From: Gammaproteobacteria bacterium
GTDB lineage: Bacteria; Pseudomonadota; Gammaproteobacteria; HTCC5015
Direction of reading: 5' to 3'
Length of the DNA stretch: 64,000 nucleotides
Assembly (NCBI GenBank): GCA_028284675.1
Contig: JANQRI010000005.1
Coordinates: forward strand, 248,001-312,000
Part shown: positions 17,280-26,368 of the stretch, one piece after another
Position numbering within the stretch: position 1 is the first letter of the stretch
How the letters are laid out: every line of letters begins with the position of its first letter
Translations under genes and position numbers: made by a program
The notes under the pieces: generated by a model
What the model saw: only the letters and a program-made list of their open reading frames with translations
Databases searched by the model: none
What the model was told of the DNA's origin: nothing

Positions 17280-18935
17280 ATGACGCGGTACATTTTCATA
17301 ACAGGTGGCGTGGTTTCCTCGTTGGGGAAGGGTATTGCCTCCGCTTCTCTCGCTGCGATTCTGGAAGCACGCAAACTCAAGATTTCGATGCTGAAGCTGG
17401 ATCCCTATATTAATGTGGATCCCGGCACAATGAGCCCATTTCAGCACGGTGAAGTATTTGTTACCGAAGATGGCGCCGAAACGGACCTGGATTTGGGGCA
17501 TTATGAGCGCTTTGTCAGGCGCAAAACCAGCCAGAAGAATAATTTCACCACGGGCCGCGTATATGCCAATGTTTTGCAGAAAGAGCGCCGTGGCGATTAT
17601 TTGGGCGGTACCGTTCAGGTCATCCCGCATATTACCGATGAGATCAAGCGCCTGTTGATTGAAGGTGCCGGTGATGCGGATGTTGCGCTGGTTGAAATCG
17701 GCGGTACCGTGGGTGATATTGAGTCTTTACCGTTTCTTGAGGCGATCCGGCAATTGGCCATTGAGCTTGGCAGAAGCCGGACTTTGTTTATCCACCTGAC
17801 ACTGGTGCCGCATATTCGCTCTGCAGGTGAAATAAAAACCAAACCCACCCAGCATTCGGTAAAAGAACTGCGTTCAATCGGTATTCAACCGGATGTTCTA
17901 CTGTGTCGCTCCGAGAAAACCCTGCCCGAGGATGAGCGGAAAAAAATCGCCTTATTTACGAATGTTGAAAAGCGTGCGGTCATTTCCTGTGAGGACTCCA
18001 AACACATCTATCAGATTCCAAGGCGCCTGCATGCACAGGGACTGGATGACATTGTCGTCGAAAAACTCGCGCTTGAAGTCCCAACCGCGGATTTGAGTGA
18101 GTGGGATTCAGTGGTCGAAGCCATTGAGAATCCGCAACACAGTATCACTGTGGCAATGGTGGGTAAATACATGGATCTGGTTGACTCATACAAGTCACTC
18201 AACGAAGCGTTGATTCATGCCGGTATCCATACACGCAGCTCGGTGGAGATTCGCTATATCGATTCTGAGAAACTCGAAAGCGACGGCACTGATGTACTGC
18301 AAGGTGTGGATGCAGTGCTTGTTCCCGGTGGTTTTGGTACCCGGGGCATTGAAGGCAAGATTGCTGCGGTTAAATACGCGCGTGAAAACAGTGTCCCGTA
18401 TCTTGGTATCTGCCTGGGTATGCAGGTTGCGGTAATCGAATTTGCACGCCATGTTGCCGGTTTGCAACAGGCCAACAGCACCGAGTTTAATCGTAGCACC
18501 AAAGATCCGGTGATTGCGTTGATAACCGAATGGTCGAATGAAGACGGCCGCACTGAAACACGGGATGAGAGTTCGGCGTTAGGCGGTACCATGCGCCTGG
18601 GTGCGCAAAGCTGCTCGTTAAAGGCGGAGTCCCTGGTGCATCAGTTATATGGCAAAGATGTTATTGCTGAAAGACACCGACACCGCTACGAGTTTAATAA
18701 TAATTATCGTAAAACGATTGAGCAGGCGGGGATGCAGGTCTCGGGTATGTCACAGGACAACAATCTGGTTGAGGTTGTCGAGATTCCCGGTCACCCATGG
18801 TTTATCGGTTGTCAGTTTCATCCTGAGTTTACTTCCACACCTAGGGATGGGCACCCGCTCTTTGCGGGTTTTGTCAATGCGGCTTTGGCATACCGGCAGG
18901 TCAGGGAAAAGGTTGCCGCGGTATCGTCCACCTGA
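17280..18935 (+). CDS. pyrG: CTP synthase
   Basis: Makes CTP from UTP, ATP and glutamine. The 551 residues contain the synthase domain (start MTRYIFITGGVVSSLGKG, then LKLDPYINVDPGTMSP) and a class I glutamine amidotransferase domain with the nucleophile Cys in LGICLGMQ (near 379) and the His-Glu pair in QFHPEFTS. The start at ATG 17280 is fixed by homology; no Shine-Dalgarno sequence precedes it, because the leader there is the T-run of the terminator. Upstream in-frame codons back to 17187 are not family sequence. eno follows after 77 bases. Confidence 0.97.
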   Translation: MTRYIFITGGVVSSLGKGIASASLAAILEARKLKISMLKLDPYINVDPGTMSPFQHGEVFVTEDGAETDLDLGHYERFVRRKTSQKNNFTTGRVYANVLQKERRGDYLGGTVQVIPHITDEIKRLLIEGAGDADVALVEIGGTVGDIESLPFLEAIRQLAIELGRSRTLFIHLTLVPHIRSAGEIKTKPTQHSVKELRSIGIQPDVLLCRSEKTLPEDERKKIALFTNVEKRAVISCEDSKHIYQIPRRLHAQGLDDIVVEKLALEVPTADLSEWDSVVEAIENPQHSITVAMVGKYMDLVDSYKSLNEALIHAGIHTRSSVEIRYIDSEKLESDGTDVLQGVDAVLVPGGFGTRGIEGKIAAVKYARENSVPYLGICLGMQVAVIEFARHVAGLQQANSTEFNRSTKDPVIALITEWSNEDGRTETRDESSALGGTMRLGAQSCSLKAESLVHQLYGKDVIAERHRHRYEFNNNYRKTIEQAGMQVSGMSQDNNLVEVVEIPGHPWFIGCQFHPEFTSTPRDGHPLFAGFVNAALAYRQVREKVAAVSST

Positions 18936-19012
18936 GTTCATTGGCGGTGTATCCGCTGTATATTTTTTTAATAATAGTTTGTAAATGAAAAAGAAAATAA
19001 CCTGGAGTACAT

Positions 19013-20296
19013 ATGTCTGAAATTATAAGTATCAAGGGCCGCCAGATTATCGATTCCCGCGGCAACCCGACTGTTGAAGCGGAAGTCGCTTTGGCCGGCG
19101 GTGTTACTGCGATCGGAATGGTTCCGTCCGGAGCGTCAACCGGTGAACGTGAGGCGGTTGAGCTGCGTGATGGTGATAAAAGCCGCTATCTCGGCAAAGG
19201 TGTCGGCAAAGCGGTTGAAAATGTAAATACCGAAATCAGCAAGGCATTAACCGGTAAAGATGCCAGTGCACAGCAGCAGCTGGATCAGGCGATGATTGAC
19301 CTTGATGGCACTGAAAATAAAGGTCGTTTGGGCGCTAATGCAATTCTTGCGGTATCAATTGCGCTGGCGCGCGCATCGGCTGCAGAACAAAAAATTCCAC
19401 TGTATGAATATCTGGGAAGTGCCGAGAGCAATACACTGCCGGTGCCGATGATGAATATCATCAACGGAGGCGCGCATGCCGATAACAGTGTTGATATGCA
19501 GGAGTTTATGATACTGCCTGTTGGTGCGCCGAGTTTCAGTGAATCGCTGCGTTACGGAGCGGAAGTATTTCATACACTAAAATCTGTATTAAAAGCCAAA
19601 GGTATGGCGACCAGTGTTGGTGATGAGGGCGGATTTGCGCCGAACCTGAGTTCGAATGTTGAAGCGGTCGATACCATACTGGAAGCTATCGAAAAAGCCG
19701 GTTACCGGCCGGGTGAAGATATTGCGTTGGGTTTGGATGTAGCCAGTTCCGAGTTTTATGAAGACGGTGCCTATAATCTGGCTTCGGAAGGTAAGAAGTT
19801 CAGCTCTGAGCAGTTCAGTGATTACCTGGCATCCTGGGTGGATCAGTACCCGATTATCAGTATTGAGGATGGGCTCGATCAGAACGACTGGGACGGCTGG
19901 AAATATTTGACAGAAAAAGTCGGTAACAAAGTGCAGCTGGTCGGTGATGATTTATTTGTAACCAATACCAAAATTCTTAAACGTGGTATTGATAACGGCA
20001 TCGCCAATTCAATTTTAATCAAAGTGAACCAGATCGGTACTTTGACTGAAACACTGGCGGCGATTGATATGGCGCATCAGGCCGGATACACGTCAGTAAT
20101 TTCGCATCGTTCCGGTGAAACAGAGGATACGACGATTGCCGACCTGGCGGTGGCGACTAATGCCGGCCAAATAAAGACCGGCTCAATGTCCCGTTCGGAC
20201 CGAATCGCGAAATACAATCAGTTATTAAGGATAGAGGATCGTTTGGGTACAAGTGGCAAGTATGCCGGCCGTAGTGCATTTCGCTTGACAGCATAA
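19013..20296 (+). CDS. eno: Enolase
   Basis: Glycolytic interconversion of 2-phosphoglycerate and phosphoenolpyruvate. The 427 residues carry GNPTVEAEV, PSGASTGE, NIINGGAHADN, VGDEGGFAP and SHRSGETEDT in the normal order. GGAG precedes the ATG at a good distance. It lies between pyrG and ftsB, the standard gammaproteobacterial order. Confidence 0.98.
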   Translation: MSEIISIKGRQIIDSRGNPTVEAEVALAGGVTAIGMVPSGASTGEREAVELRDGDKSRYLGKGVGKAVENVNTEISKALTGKDASAQQQLDQAMIDLDGTENKGRLGANAILAVSIALARASAAEQKIPLYEYLGSAESNTLPVPMMNIINGGAHADNSVDMQEFMILPVGAPSFSESLRYGAEVFHTLKSVLKAKGMATSVGDEGGFAPNLSSNVEAVDTILEAIEKAGYRPGEDIALGLDVASSEFYEDGAYNLASEGKKFSSEQFSDYLASWVDQYPIISIEDGLDQNDWDGWKYLTEKVGNKVQLVGDDLFVTNTKILKRGIDNGIANSILIKVNQIGTLTETLAAIDMAHQAGYTSVISHRSGETEDTTIADLAVATNAGQIKTGSMSRSDRIAKYNQLLRIEDRLGTSGKYAGRSAFRLTA

Positions 20297-20328
20297 ACCG
20301 TATGCCATGAGTGCAAGCAGGCTTTAAA

Positions 20329-20643
20329 TTGAAGTTTCTGATCAGTTTACTGATAGTCTTGCTCATAGTATTGCAGTACAAGTTATGGGTGGATAAAAGC
20401 GGAATGCCGGATTTGCACGGGTTGGAAGAAAAATTGCAGGCGCAGCAAACTGAAAACGAGCGCCTCGAACAACGTAATCGCGAACTTCAGGCTGAAGTTG
20501 AAGATCTGAAGCGCGGGCTTGCAGTGATCGAGGAGCGTGCCAGAGAGGAGCTGGGCATGATCAAAGACGGGGAAACGTTTTTTCAGGTTATTGAAAAAAG
20601 CACAACGTCGGGCCAGGCTGCAGCGAATGACAACAAGCGGTAA
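20329..20643 (+). CDS. ftsB: Cell division protein FtsB
   Basis: A small bitopic membrane protein of the FtsQLB divisome complex. A single N-terminal membrane segment (MKFLISLLIVLLIVLQYKLW) is followed by a coiled coil (EEKLQAQQTENERLEQRNRE) and the family ending ERAREELGMIKDGETFFQV. The start is probably TTG 20329, preceded by AGCAGG eight bases away; GTG 20311 is possible but lacks a ribosome site. The gene overlaps ispD by 17 bases. Confidence 0.92.
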   Translation: MKFLISLLIVLLIVLQYKLWVDKSGMPDLHGLEEKLQAQQTENERLEQRNRELQAEVEDLKRGLAVIEERAREELGMIKDGETFFQVIEKSTTSGQAAANDNKR

Positions 20644-21361
20644 CGCCGCGAAATTATGGGCGGTTGTGCCGGCTGCCGGAATTGGTCGGCGTATGGGCGG
20701 TGACTGTCCAAAGCAATATATAAAATTGTCCGGACAGCCGGTATTAAGCCATACGCTCTCAAGGCTTGCCGGCCTGGACGGTTTGTCGGCGATTGTTGTC
20801 GCATTGCACAAAGATGATCGGGAGTGGGAAACCATTGCAAAACCCGCGCAGCCGGACCTGTTGACTGTGACCGGCGGTGAAGAGCGCTGCCACTCGGTGT
20901 TTAATGCATTGGAGGCATTAAAGCCGGATGCGGGACCTGATGATTGGGTGTTGGTACACGATGCTGCCAGGCCTTGTGTAAGACTGGCCGATATTAACCG
21001 TTTACTGAAAAAAATAAACGACCATCCGGCCGGTGGATTGCTGGCATTAAAAATGACCGATACAGTGAAGTTAGCGAATAGCGACGGGCAGGTATCGGAA
21101 ACGGTTGATCGCAGTCGTTTATGGCGGGCGTTAACACCGCAAGTGTTTCGTTACCGGATATTGCATGCTGCGCTGCATGCGGCGATAGAACAGAAGCGGC
21201 TGGTGACCGATGAAGCGCAGGCGCTGGAGTCGGCGGGTTACCAAGCGTTACTGGTCGAGGGCAACTCGGATAACATCAAGATTACCACGCAACAGGATTT
21301 ATTGATTGCCGCATTGTATTTGCAAAACCAAAGCGATACTAAAACCAGTGAGATACAGTAA
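20627..21361 (+). CDS. ispD: 2-C-methyl-D-erythritol 4-phosphate cytidylyltransferase
   Basis: Third step of the non-mevalonate isoprenoid pathway: joins CTP to methylerythritol phosphate. The nucleotide-binding block PAAGIGRRMGGDCPKQY, the VLVHDAARPC motif and the TDEAQALE region are present in 244 residues. ATG 20627 lies inside ftsB. It shares CTP demand with pyrG three genes upstream. ispF follows 45 bases later. Confidence 0.96.
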   Translation: MTTSGNAAKLWAVVPAAGIGRRMGGDCPKQYIKLSGQPVLSHTLSRLAGLDGLSAIVVALHKDDREWETIAKPAQPDLLTVTGGEERCHSVFNALEALKPDAGPDDWVLVHDAARPCVRLADINRLLKKINDHPAGGLLALKMTDTVKLANSDGQVSETVDRSRLWRALTPQVFRYRILHAALHAAIEQKRLVTDEAQALESAGYQALLVEGNSDNIKITTQQDLLIAALYLQNQSDTKTSEIQ

Positions 21362-21406
21362 TCAGTTCATCTATCGAATCGGGCAGACTGTTTCGGAGTT
21401 GTTTCG

Positions 21407-21892
21407 ATGAATACCGGTATACGTATCGGGCATGGCTATGATGTTCATGCATTCGAACCCGGTGATCATGTTGTGTTGGGCGGCGTTCGAATTGCACACA
21501 GCAAAGGGTTAAAGGCACACTCTGACGGTGATGTCGTATTGCATGCGCTCTGTGATGCATTATTAGGGGCGTTGGCGTTAGGCGATATCGGCCGGCACTT
21601 TCCGGATACAGAGGCGGAATTTGCCGGAGCCGACAGCCGTGAATTATTAAAGCATGTCTACAGCTTGATTACCAAACAGAGGTATCAGCTGCAGAATACA
21701 GATATCACCGTATTGGCAGAGCGCCCGAAGCTGGCTGCACATGTAGATGCAATGCGGGCCAATATTGCAGCCGACCTGAATACTCCGCCGGCCAATATCA
21801 GTGTAAAAGCAACCACCTCCGAGAAACTGGGTTTTATCGGTCAGGAACAGGGTATTGCCGCACATGCAGTTGTATTATTGACAGATACATAA
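21407..21892 (+). CDS. ispF: 2-C-methyl-D-erythritol 2,4-cyclodiphosphate synthase
   Basis: Cyclises the CDP-methylerythritol phosphate product of the IspD/IspE steps. The zinc-site motif GHGYDVHAF, the SDGDVVLHALCDALLGAL block and the TTSEKLGFIGQEQGI ending are intact. The 161 residues match the usual size. GGAG-like purines lie before the ATG. It is a separate gene, not the IspDF fusion seen in some bacteria. Confidence 0.97.
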   Translation: MNTGIRIGHGYDVHAFEPGDHVVLGGVRIAHSKGLKAHSDGDVVLHALCDALLGALALGDIGRHFPDTEAEFAGADSRELLKHVYSLITKQRYQLQNTDITVLAERPKLAAHVDAMRANIAADLNTPPANISVKATTSEKLGFIGQEQGIAAHAVVLLTDT

Positions 21893-21906
21893 GAGGTTCG
21901 AATCTG

Positions 21907-22953
21907 ATGTCGCTTGGTCCGCTGATGCTTGATCTGACAGGTTTGATGCCGACAGAACAGGAAAAAGAAATTCTGCAGCACCCGCTGGTGGGCGGAGTGA
22001 TTTTGTTTTCACGCAATTATGAGTCGCCCGCACAGCTGATTGAGTTGACCTCTGAAATTCATGCATTACGCAATCCGCATTTGATTATAGCGGTCGATCA
22101 TGAAGGGGGTCGGGTGCAGCGTTTTCAACGTGGTTTTACCCGGCTGCCGCCGATGGCGGCTATCGGTAAACTGTATCGTGAGGATGCAAAATATGCTTTG
22201 CAGGTTGCAGAGCAAATGGGCTGGCTGTTGTCGGCAGAATTGTTAAGTTGCGGGGTTGATATCAGCTTTGCACCGGTGCTGGATATTGCGCATGGCGTCA
22301 GTGGCGTGATCGGTGACCGCGCATTTCATCGCGATCCGGAAATTGTTGCGTTGCTTGCGCAGGCACTGATGCGGGGTATGCGCCAGGCAGGCATGGCGGC
22401 TACCGGAAAACATTTTCCCGGGCATGGCGGTGTAAAAGAAGATTCACATATTGCAAAGCCTGTTGAAAAACGGGTTTTGGCAGACTTAATGATGGCAGAT
22501 ATTGAGCCGTTTCGTCGTTTAATAGCAAATGGCCTGGCGGGCATTATGCCTGCGCATGTAGTGTATCCTGATGTTGATGATAAACCGGCGGGTTATTCAC
22601 ATCGCTGGTTAACCGATATACTGCGTGGAGAGCTGGGTTTTCAGGGTGTGATTTTCAGTGATGACTTAAGTATGGATGCGGCTAATATCGGCAATACGTT
22701 TACAGAGCGGGCCCGGCTGGCTTTGCAGGCCGGTTGTGATATGGTGCTGGTCTGCAATGATCCTGAGGCTGCATGTGAAGTGGTCGAAGGGCTGGGGGAA
22801 TATAATAATCCGGCGGCGCAATTGCGCCTGATCCGGATGCATGGGAAAAAACAACTGGAATTGGAAGCATTGCAAAAGCGTCCGGAGTGGCAACAGGCAA
22901 ATAAACTGGCGGCCGGTTTTGTTGAACAACAATCTCTGGAGTTGGGTATTTAA
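21907..22953 (+). CDS. nagZ: Beta-N-acetylhexosaminidase NagZ (GH3)
   Basis: Cytosolic peptidoglycan-recycling enzyme that removes GlcNAc from anhydro-muropeptides. The 348 residues carry the GH3 blocks VDHEGGRVQRF, the KHFPGHG catalytic loop followed by DSH, and FSDDLSM with its nucleophile Asp. No signal peptide is present. It starts 14 bases after ispF and is followed after nine bases by the MscS channel, so it belongs to a long plus-strand run. Confidence 0.96.
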   Translation: MSLGPLMLDLTGLMPTEQEKEILQHPLVGGVILFSRNYESPAQLIELTSEIHALRNPHLIIAVDHEGGRVQRFQRGFTRLPPMAAIGKLYREDAKYALQVAEQMGWLLSAELLSCGVDISFAPVLDIAHGVSGVIGDRAFHRDPEIVALLAQALMRGMRQAGMAATGKHFPGHGGVKEDSHIAKPVEKRVLADLMMADIEPFRRLIANGLAGIMPAHVVYPDVDDKPAGYSHRWLTDILRGELGFQGVIFSDDLSMDAANIGNTFTERARLALQAGCDMVLVCNDPEAACEVVEGLGEYNNPAAQLRLIRMHGKKQLELEALQKRPEWQQANKLAAGFVEQQSLELGI

Positions 22954-22962
22954 ATTATATTT

Positions 22963-24048
22963 ATGAACATCGAGCTGGAAAAATATATAGGGTTTATCGA
23001 TGCCTGGATGATACAGGTGTTTTTAATCATCTTGTTTTTTGCAACCGCGAATTTTATTCAAAAGCGCGCACTGCAAAAACTGCATACGCAATTCATTAAA
23101 ACAGCCAGGCCTTGGGATGATGCAATAGTCGAAGCGTTAAAACGTCCGTTGACCGCGCTTTTATGGGTAATCGGTATTTCCATGGCGATGGATATTATTT
23201 CTGCCGAGACCCAGGCGGCAATATTTGATTATGTCGACCCATTACGCCGTATTGGTATCATTTTTTGTCTGATCTGGTTTGCGATTCGCCTGGTATATGG
23301 CGTTGAAAACAGTTATATCGAAATTAAAAAAGTATCCGAGTCCACTGATCTGACATCGATTCATGCAATCGGAAAGCTAATCCGCCTGGCGCTGATCATA
23401 ACAGGCGGTTTAATTATGCTGCAGACATTAGGCATCAGTGTATCCGGCGTGCTCGCATTCGGGGGCATCGGTGGCATTGCTGTCGGTTTTGCTGCCAAGG
23501 ACCTGCTTGCCAATTTTTTTGGCGGCCTGATGATTTATCTGGACCGTCCGTTTGAAGTCGGTAACTGGATACGTTCGCCGGACAAGGATATAGAAGGCGT
23601 TGTTGAAGACATTGGCTGGCGCTTAACACGCATACGCACTTTCCAAAGGCGCCCGTTGTATGTACCGAACGCAGTGTTTGCCAATATCGTCGTTGAAAAC
23701 CCATCGCGTATGAGTCACAGACGAATAAAAGAGACGATCGGTATCCGCTATGATGATATTTCCGGTTTGCCGAACATCGTACAGGCAGTGAAAGATATGC
23801 TAAATACACATCAAGATATTGATCATGATCAGGTGATTATCGTAAATTTTGATAACTTCGGCGCATCGTCACTCGATTTTTTTATTTACGCATATACCAA
23901 AACCACTGACTGGGTAAAATACCATGAAGTGAAGCAGGATGTATTATTAAAAGTGTCGGAAATAGTTGAATCACACCATGCCGAAATTGCATTTCCAACG
24001 ACTACCCTCCATGTTGCGAATGAGTTGTTAGTTGCCGATAGGAGTTAA
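22963..24048 (+). CDS. MscS-family mechanosensitive ion channel
   Basis: A 361-residue membrane protein with about four N-terminal helices before the pore helix. The pore region is GVLAFGGIGGIAVGFAAKD, followed by LLANFFGGLMIYLDRPFEVGN and the beta domain (DIEGVVEDIGWRLTRIRTF..YVPNAVF). It is larger than E. coli MscS (286 residues) and similar to the YnaI/YbdG class. It would release solutes on hypo-osmotic shock, which fits a cell that accumulates glucosylglycerate. Its end overlaps the ribosome-binding region of hpt. Confidence 0.93.
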   Translation: MNIELEKYIGFIDAWMIQVFLIILFFATANFIQKRALQKLHTQFIKTARPWDDAIVEALKRPLTALLWVIGISMAMDIISAETQAAIFDYVDPLRRIGIIFCLIWFAIRLVYGVENSYIEIKKVSESTDLTSIHAIGKLIRLALIITGGLIMLQTLGISVSGVLAFGGIGGIAVGFAAKDLLANFFGGLMIYLDRPFEVGNWIRSPDKDIEGVVEDIGWRLTRIRTFQRRPLYVPNAVFANIVVENPSRMSHRRIKETIGIRYDDISGLPNIVQAVKDMLNTHQDIDHDQVIIVNFDNFGASSLDFFIYAYTKTTDWVKYHEVKQDVLLKVSEIVESHHAEIAFPTTTLHVANELLVADRS

Positions 24049-24052
24049 TACT

Positions 24053-24613
24053 TTGCTCAGTACAGAAAGGGCTGATCAAATATTAGCCGCATCAGACTGC
24101 ATATACACAGAAGAACAGGTTCATGTTGCAGTTGATACAATGGCGCAGTCCATCGAGCCGGATTATCGGGGCCGGTATCCGTTAATACTGTCAGTGATGA
24201 ACGGCGGCCTGTTTTTAACCGCCGCGTTATTGTCGCGGCTGCAGTTTCCGCTGGAGTTTGATTATTTGCATATAAGCCGCTACCGGGACAGCACGGTCGG
24301 CGGCAAATTGCAATGGCAGGTTGAACCGGCCACTGTGTTGACAGACCGGCATGTATTAATCGTTGATGATATTCTTGATGAAGGTGTCACGATGGCTGAA
24401 ATAATACGCTATTGTAAAGCCGGGAAGGCTGCCAGTGTTGAGGTTGCAGTGCTGACCCGCAAGCGCCACGATCGTGTGTTGGCTGAAGTCGATGCAAAGT
24501 ATATTGGGCTGGAACTGCCGGATCGTTATGTTTTTGGTTGTGGAATGGATTACAAGGGTTGTTTTCGAAACCTGAATGCAGTCTATGCGTTAAGTGATAT
24601 GATTGACGATTAA
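24053..24613 (+). CDS. hpt: Hypoxanthine(-guanine) phosphoribosyltransferase
   Basis: Converts hypoxanthine (and perhaps guanine) with PRPP into IMP/GMP. The PRPP-binding motif LIVDDILDEGVTM, SVMNGGLFLTAAL and the HISRYRD region match the family. The start is probably TTG 24053 because AGGAG lies eight bases before it, giving 186 residues; an in-frame TTG at 24032 lacks a ribosome site. The gene is directly followed by the methylthioinosine phosphorylase, whose product hypoxanthine would be its substrate. Confidence 0.9.
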   Translation: MLSTERADQILAASDCIYTEEQVHVAVDTMAQSIEPDYRGRYPLILSVMNGGLFLTAALLSRLQFPLEFDYLHISRYRDSTVGGKLQWQVEPATVLTDRHVLIVDDILDEGVTMAEIIRYCKAGKAASVEVAVLTRKRHDRVLAEVDAKYIGLELPDRYVFGCGMDYKGCFRNLNAVYALSDMIDD

Positions 24614-24614
24614 T

Positions 24615-25361
24615 ATGACTGCAAAAAAACTCGGTATTATCGGTGGTACCACTCTAAAAAATATCGGCTCTTTACAGCAATGTGAAGAGCATGTGATTAG
24701 CACGTCTTACGGTGATCCCTCGTCTGTGTTGATCTCCGGAAGCTTGCAGGGTGTTAAGCTATATTCACTCGCCAGGCATGGGGAAAACCATACGATTCCA
24801 CCGCATCAGATCAATTACCGTGCAAACCTGTGGGCGTTTAAGATGCTGGGTGTTACAGATATTCTGGCGTTTGCAACAGCCGGTGGTATTAATAAAGATA
24901 TGCGACCTGGTGCGCTGGTAGTGCCCGATCAGATTATCGATTACACCTATGCACGGGATCACACTTATTTTGAAAGCGAGTTTAACATCGAGCAACATAT
25001 CGATTTTACTGAGCCTTATAGTAAAGATCTGCGCGGATGCTTATTACAGGCTGCGGGGCGCAGCGGCATAAAAGTGATTGATGGGGCAACTTACGGCGCA
25101 ACCCAGGGGCCGCGATTGGAGACTGCAGCTGAAATTCGTCGTCTACAGCAGGATGGTTGCGATATTGTCGGTATGACCGGCATGCCGGAAGCGGCACTGG
25201 CGCGTGAACTGGGTTTAAACTATGCCTGCTGTGCGACTGTTGTCAATTGGGCAGCAGGCTTGTCACAGCAAGCGATTTCGATCGATGAAATTAAAACGGT
25301 TATATCCGAAGCAAATGATTCGCTAATGAGCTTGTTAGAGGCTATCTGCGCAGGGTTTTGA
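24615..25361 (+). CDS. S-methyl-5'-thioinosine phosphorylase (MTAP/PNP family)
   Basis: Phosphorylase of the MTAP/PNP family with 248 residues. GIIGGT near the N-terminus, the phosphate-binding SLARHGENHTIPPHQINYRAN, and MTGMPEAALARELG are family blocks. Where adenine-specific MTAP has an Asp-rich loop, this protein has VVNWAAGL; an Asn there fits 6-oxopurines, as in the Pseudomonas aeruginosa methylthioinosine phosphorylase. The pairing with hpt (one base apart) supports a route methylthioinosine to hypoxanthine to IMP. It could still accept methylthioadenosine. ATG 24615 was chosen over TTG 24603. Confidence 0.84.
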   Translation: MTAKKLGIIGGTTLKNIGSLQQCEEHVISTSYGDPSSVLISGSLQGVKLYSLARHGENHTIPPHQINYRANLWAFKMLGVTDILAFATAGGINKDMRPGALVVPDQIIDYTYARDHTYFESEFNIEQHIDFTEPYSKDLRGCLLQAAGRSGIKVIDGATYGATQGPRLETAAEIRRLQQDGCDIVGMTGMPEAALARELGLNYACCATVVNWAAGLSQQAISIDEIKTVISEANDSLMSLLEAICAGF

Positions 25362-25383
25362 GCTTTTATAGCCTGCTTGTGAT

Positions 25384-26319
25384 TTATTCACTTGGGTTTT
25401 CAATCGGTGAGATCTTAATAATAATGCCTAGCAATGGGTGATCGATATGATGCAGTTCGCCACTGCGCATGCGTCTGTGTTCTTTGATATTGAAACCATG
25501 CAGTGTGGTGAAAGTCTCGTCCGGGTCTGCGAGTGCGATCCGATAAGTTTCAGCTGATTTTTCTTCTGTGGTCGCTTGCTGTTTGCTGTTATCGCTTTCA
25601 TTCTCTGTCAGCGATACTGCTTTCGTCGCCGGAGGAGGGTAGTCGATATGCACCGGCTTAAGTAATAATAAATCGGTGTAAATATGCAGGAAACGGCTGA
25701 GCACGACTTTTACCGTGCCGTCCAGTTCATAAACCGCATCACGGTCTGCTTTGCCGGCTTTGCGATATTGGATAACCCGGTGTGTGCCGGTTTGGCCCGA
25801 ATAGTTGCTTTGATTGTTTCGGCTAAATCGGTAATCGGTATCGGTGAGATCTGTATAGTTGTTTTCAGCAGTATCTGTTAGGAACAGTGAGCCGGTTGTG
25901 GGTGGTAATGCCTCTGTTAACTGGGTTTCACTGATATAGCGCGTGCCGCCACCGAGTCTGACACCCAGTGCTTCATTCTTATTCAGGCCGGCCTGTTGCC
26001 AATGCCGGTGCAGCAGGATTTCGTAGCGGCTGGATTCATCGAGTGATTTTAAAATACCTTCAAACGCCGCACTTGGTTTTTTTTGTAATTGGAAAAGGTC
26101 CTGATGTTTTTTATCGGGCCGGATTAGTGACACGCTGTCGGTCAAGTCCGGGATATTCCAGATTTCCGGCCAGTGTTCGGTCCTAAAGTATTCGGCTTTC
26201 GTGTGTTTATAAATTACCATTTCAACCGCATAGCGGCGCTCCCTGGTGTCGCTGAATGCCGACAGGGATATCCCGCAGGTGATTAACAGCAGAAAAGTTT
26301 GCAGAGCGGTTTTTTGCAT
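25384..26319 (-). CDS. csiV: CsiV-family periplasmic protein
   Basis: A 311-residue exported protein with a signal peptide ending near SAFSD. It shows the family start RRYAVEMVIYKHT, the REP-like EHW motif, and the YRFSRNNQ..RVIQYRK and ..LLHIDHPLLGIIIKI-type ending (here HHIDHPLLGIIIKI). CsiV is a peptidoglycan-associated protein needed for growth on D-amino acids in Vibrio and is often encoded next to mfd, as here. The role in this organism is unknown. A low-complexity acidic stretch (ESDNSKQQATTEEKSAET) separates two halves. Confidence 0.78.
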   Translation of the reverse strand: MQKTALQTFLLLITCGISLSAFSDTRERRYAVEMVIYKHTKAEYFRTEHWPEIWNIPDLTDSVSLIRPDKKHQDLFQLQKKPSAAFEGILKSLDESSRYEILLHRHWQQAGLNKNEALGVRLGGGTRYISETQLTEALPPTTGSLFLTDTAENNYTDLTDTDYRFSRNNQSNYSGQTGTHRVIQYRKAGKADRDAVYELDGTVKVVLSRFLHIYTDLLLLKPVHIDYPPPATKAVSLTENESDNSKQQATTEEKSAETYRIALADPDETFTTLHGFNIKEHRRMRSGELHHIDHPLLGIIIKISPIENPSE

Positions 26320-26368
26320 ATTGGTTATTCCCTGTTCCGGGTTTCGCAGTGTACCTGAAAAATGTCTA

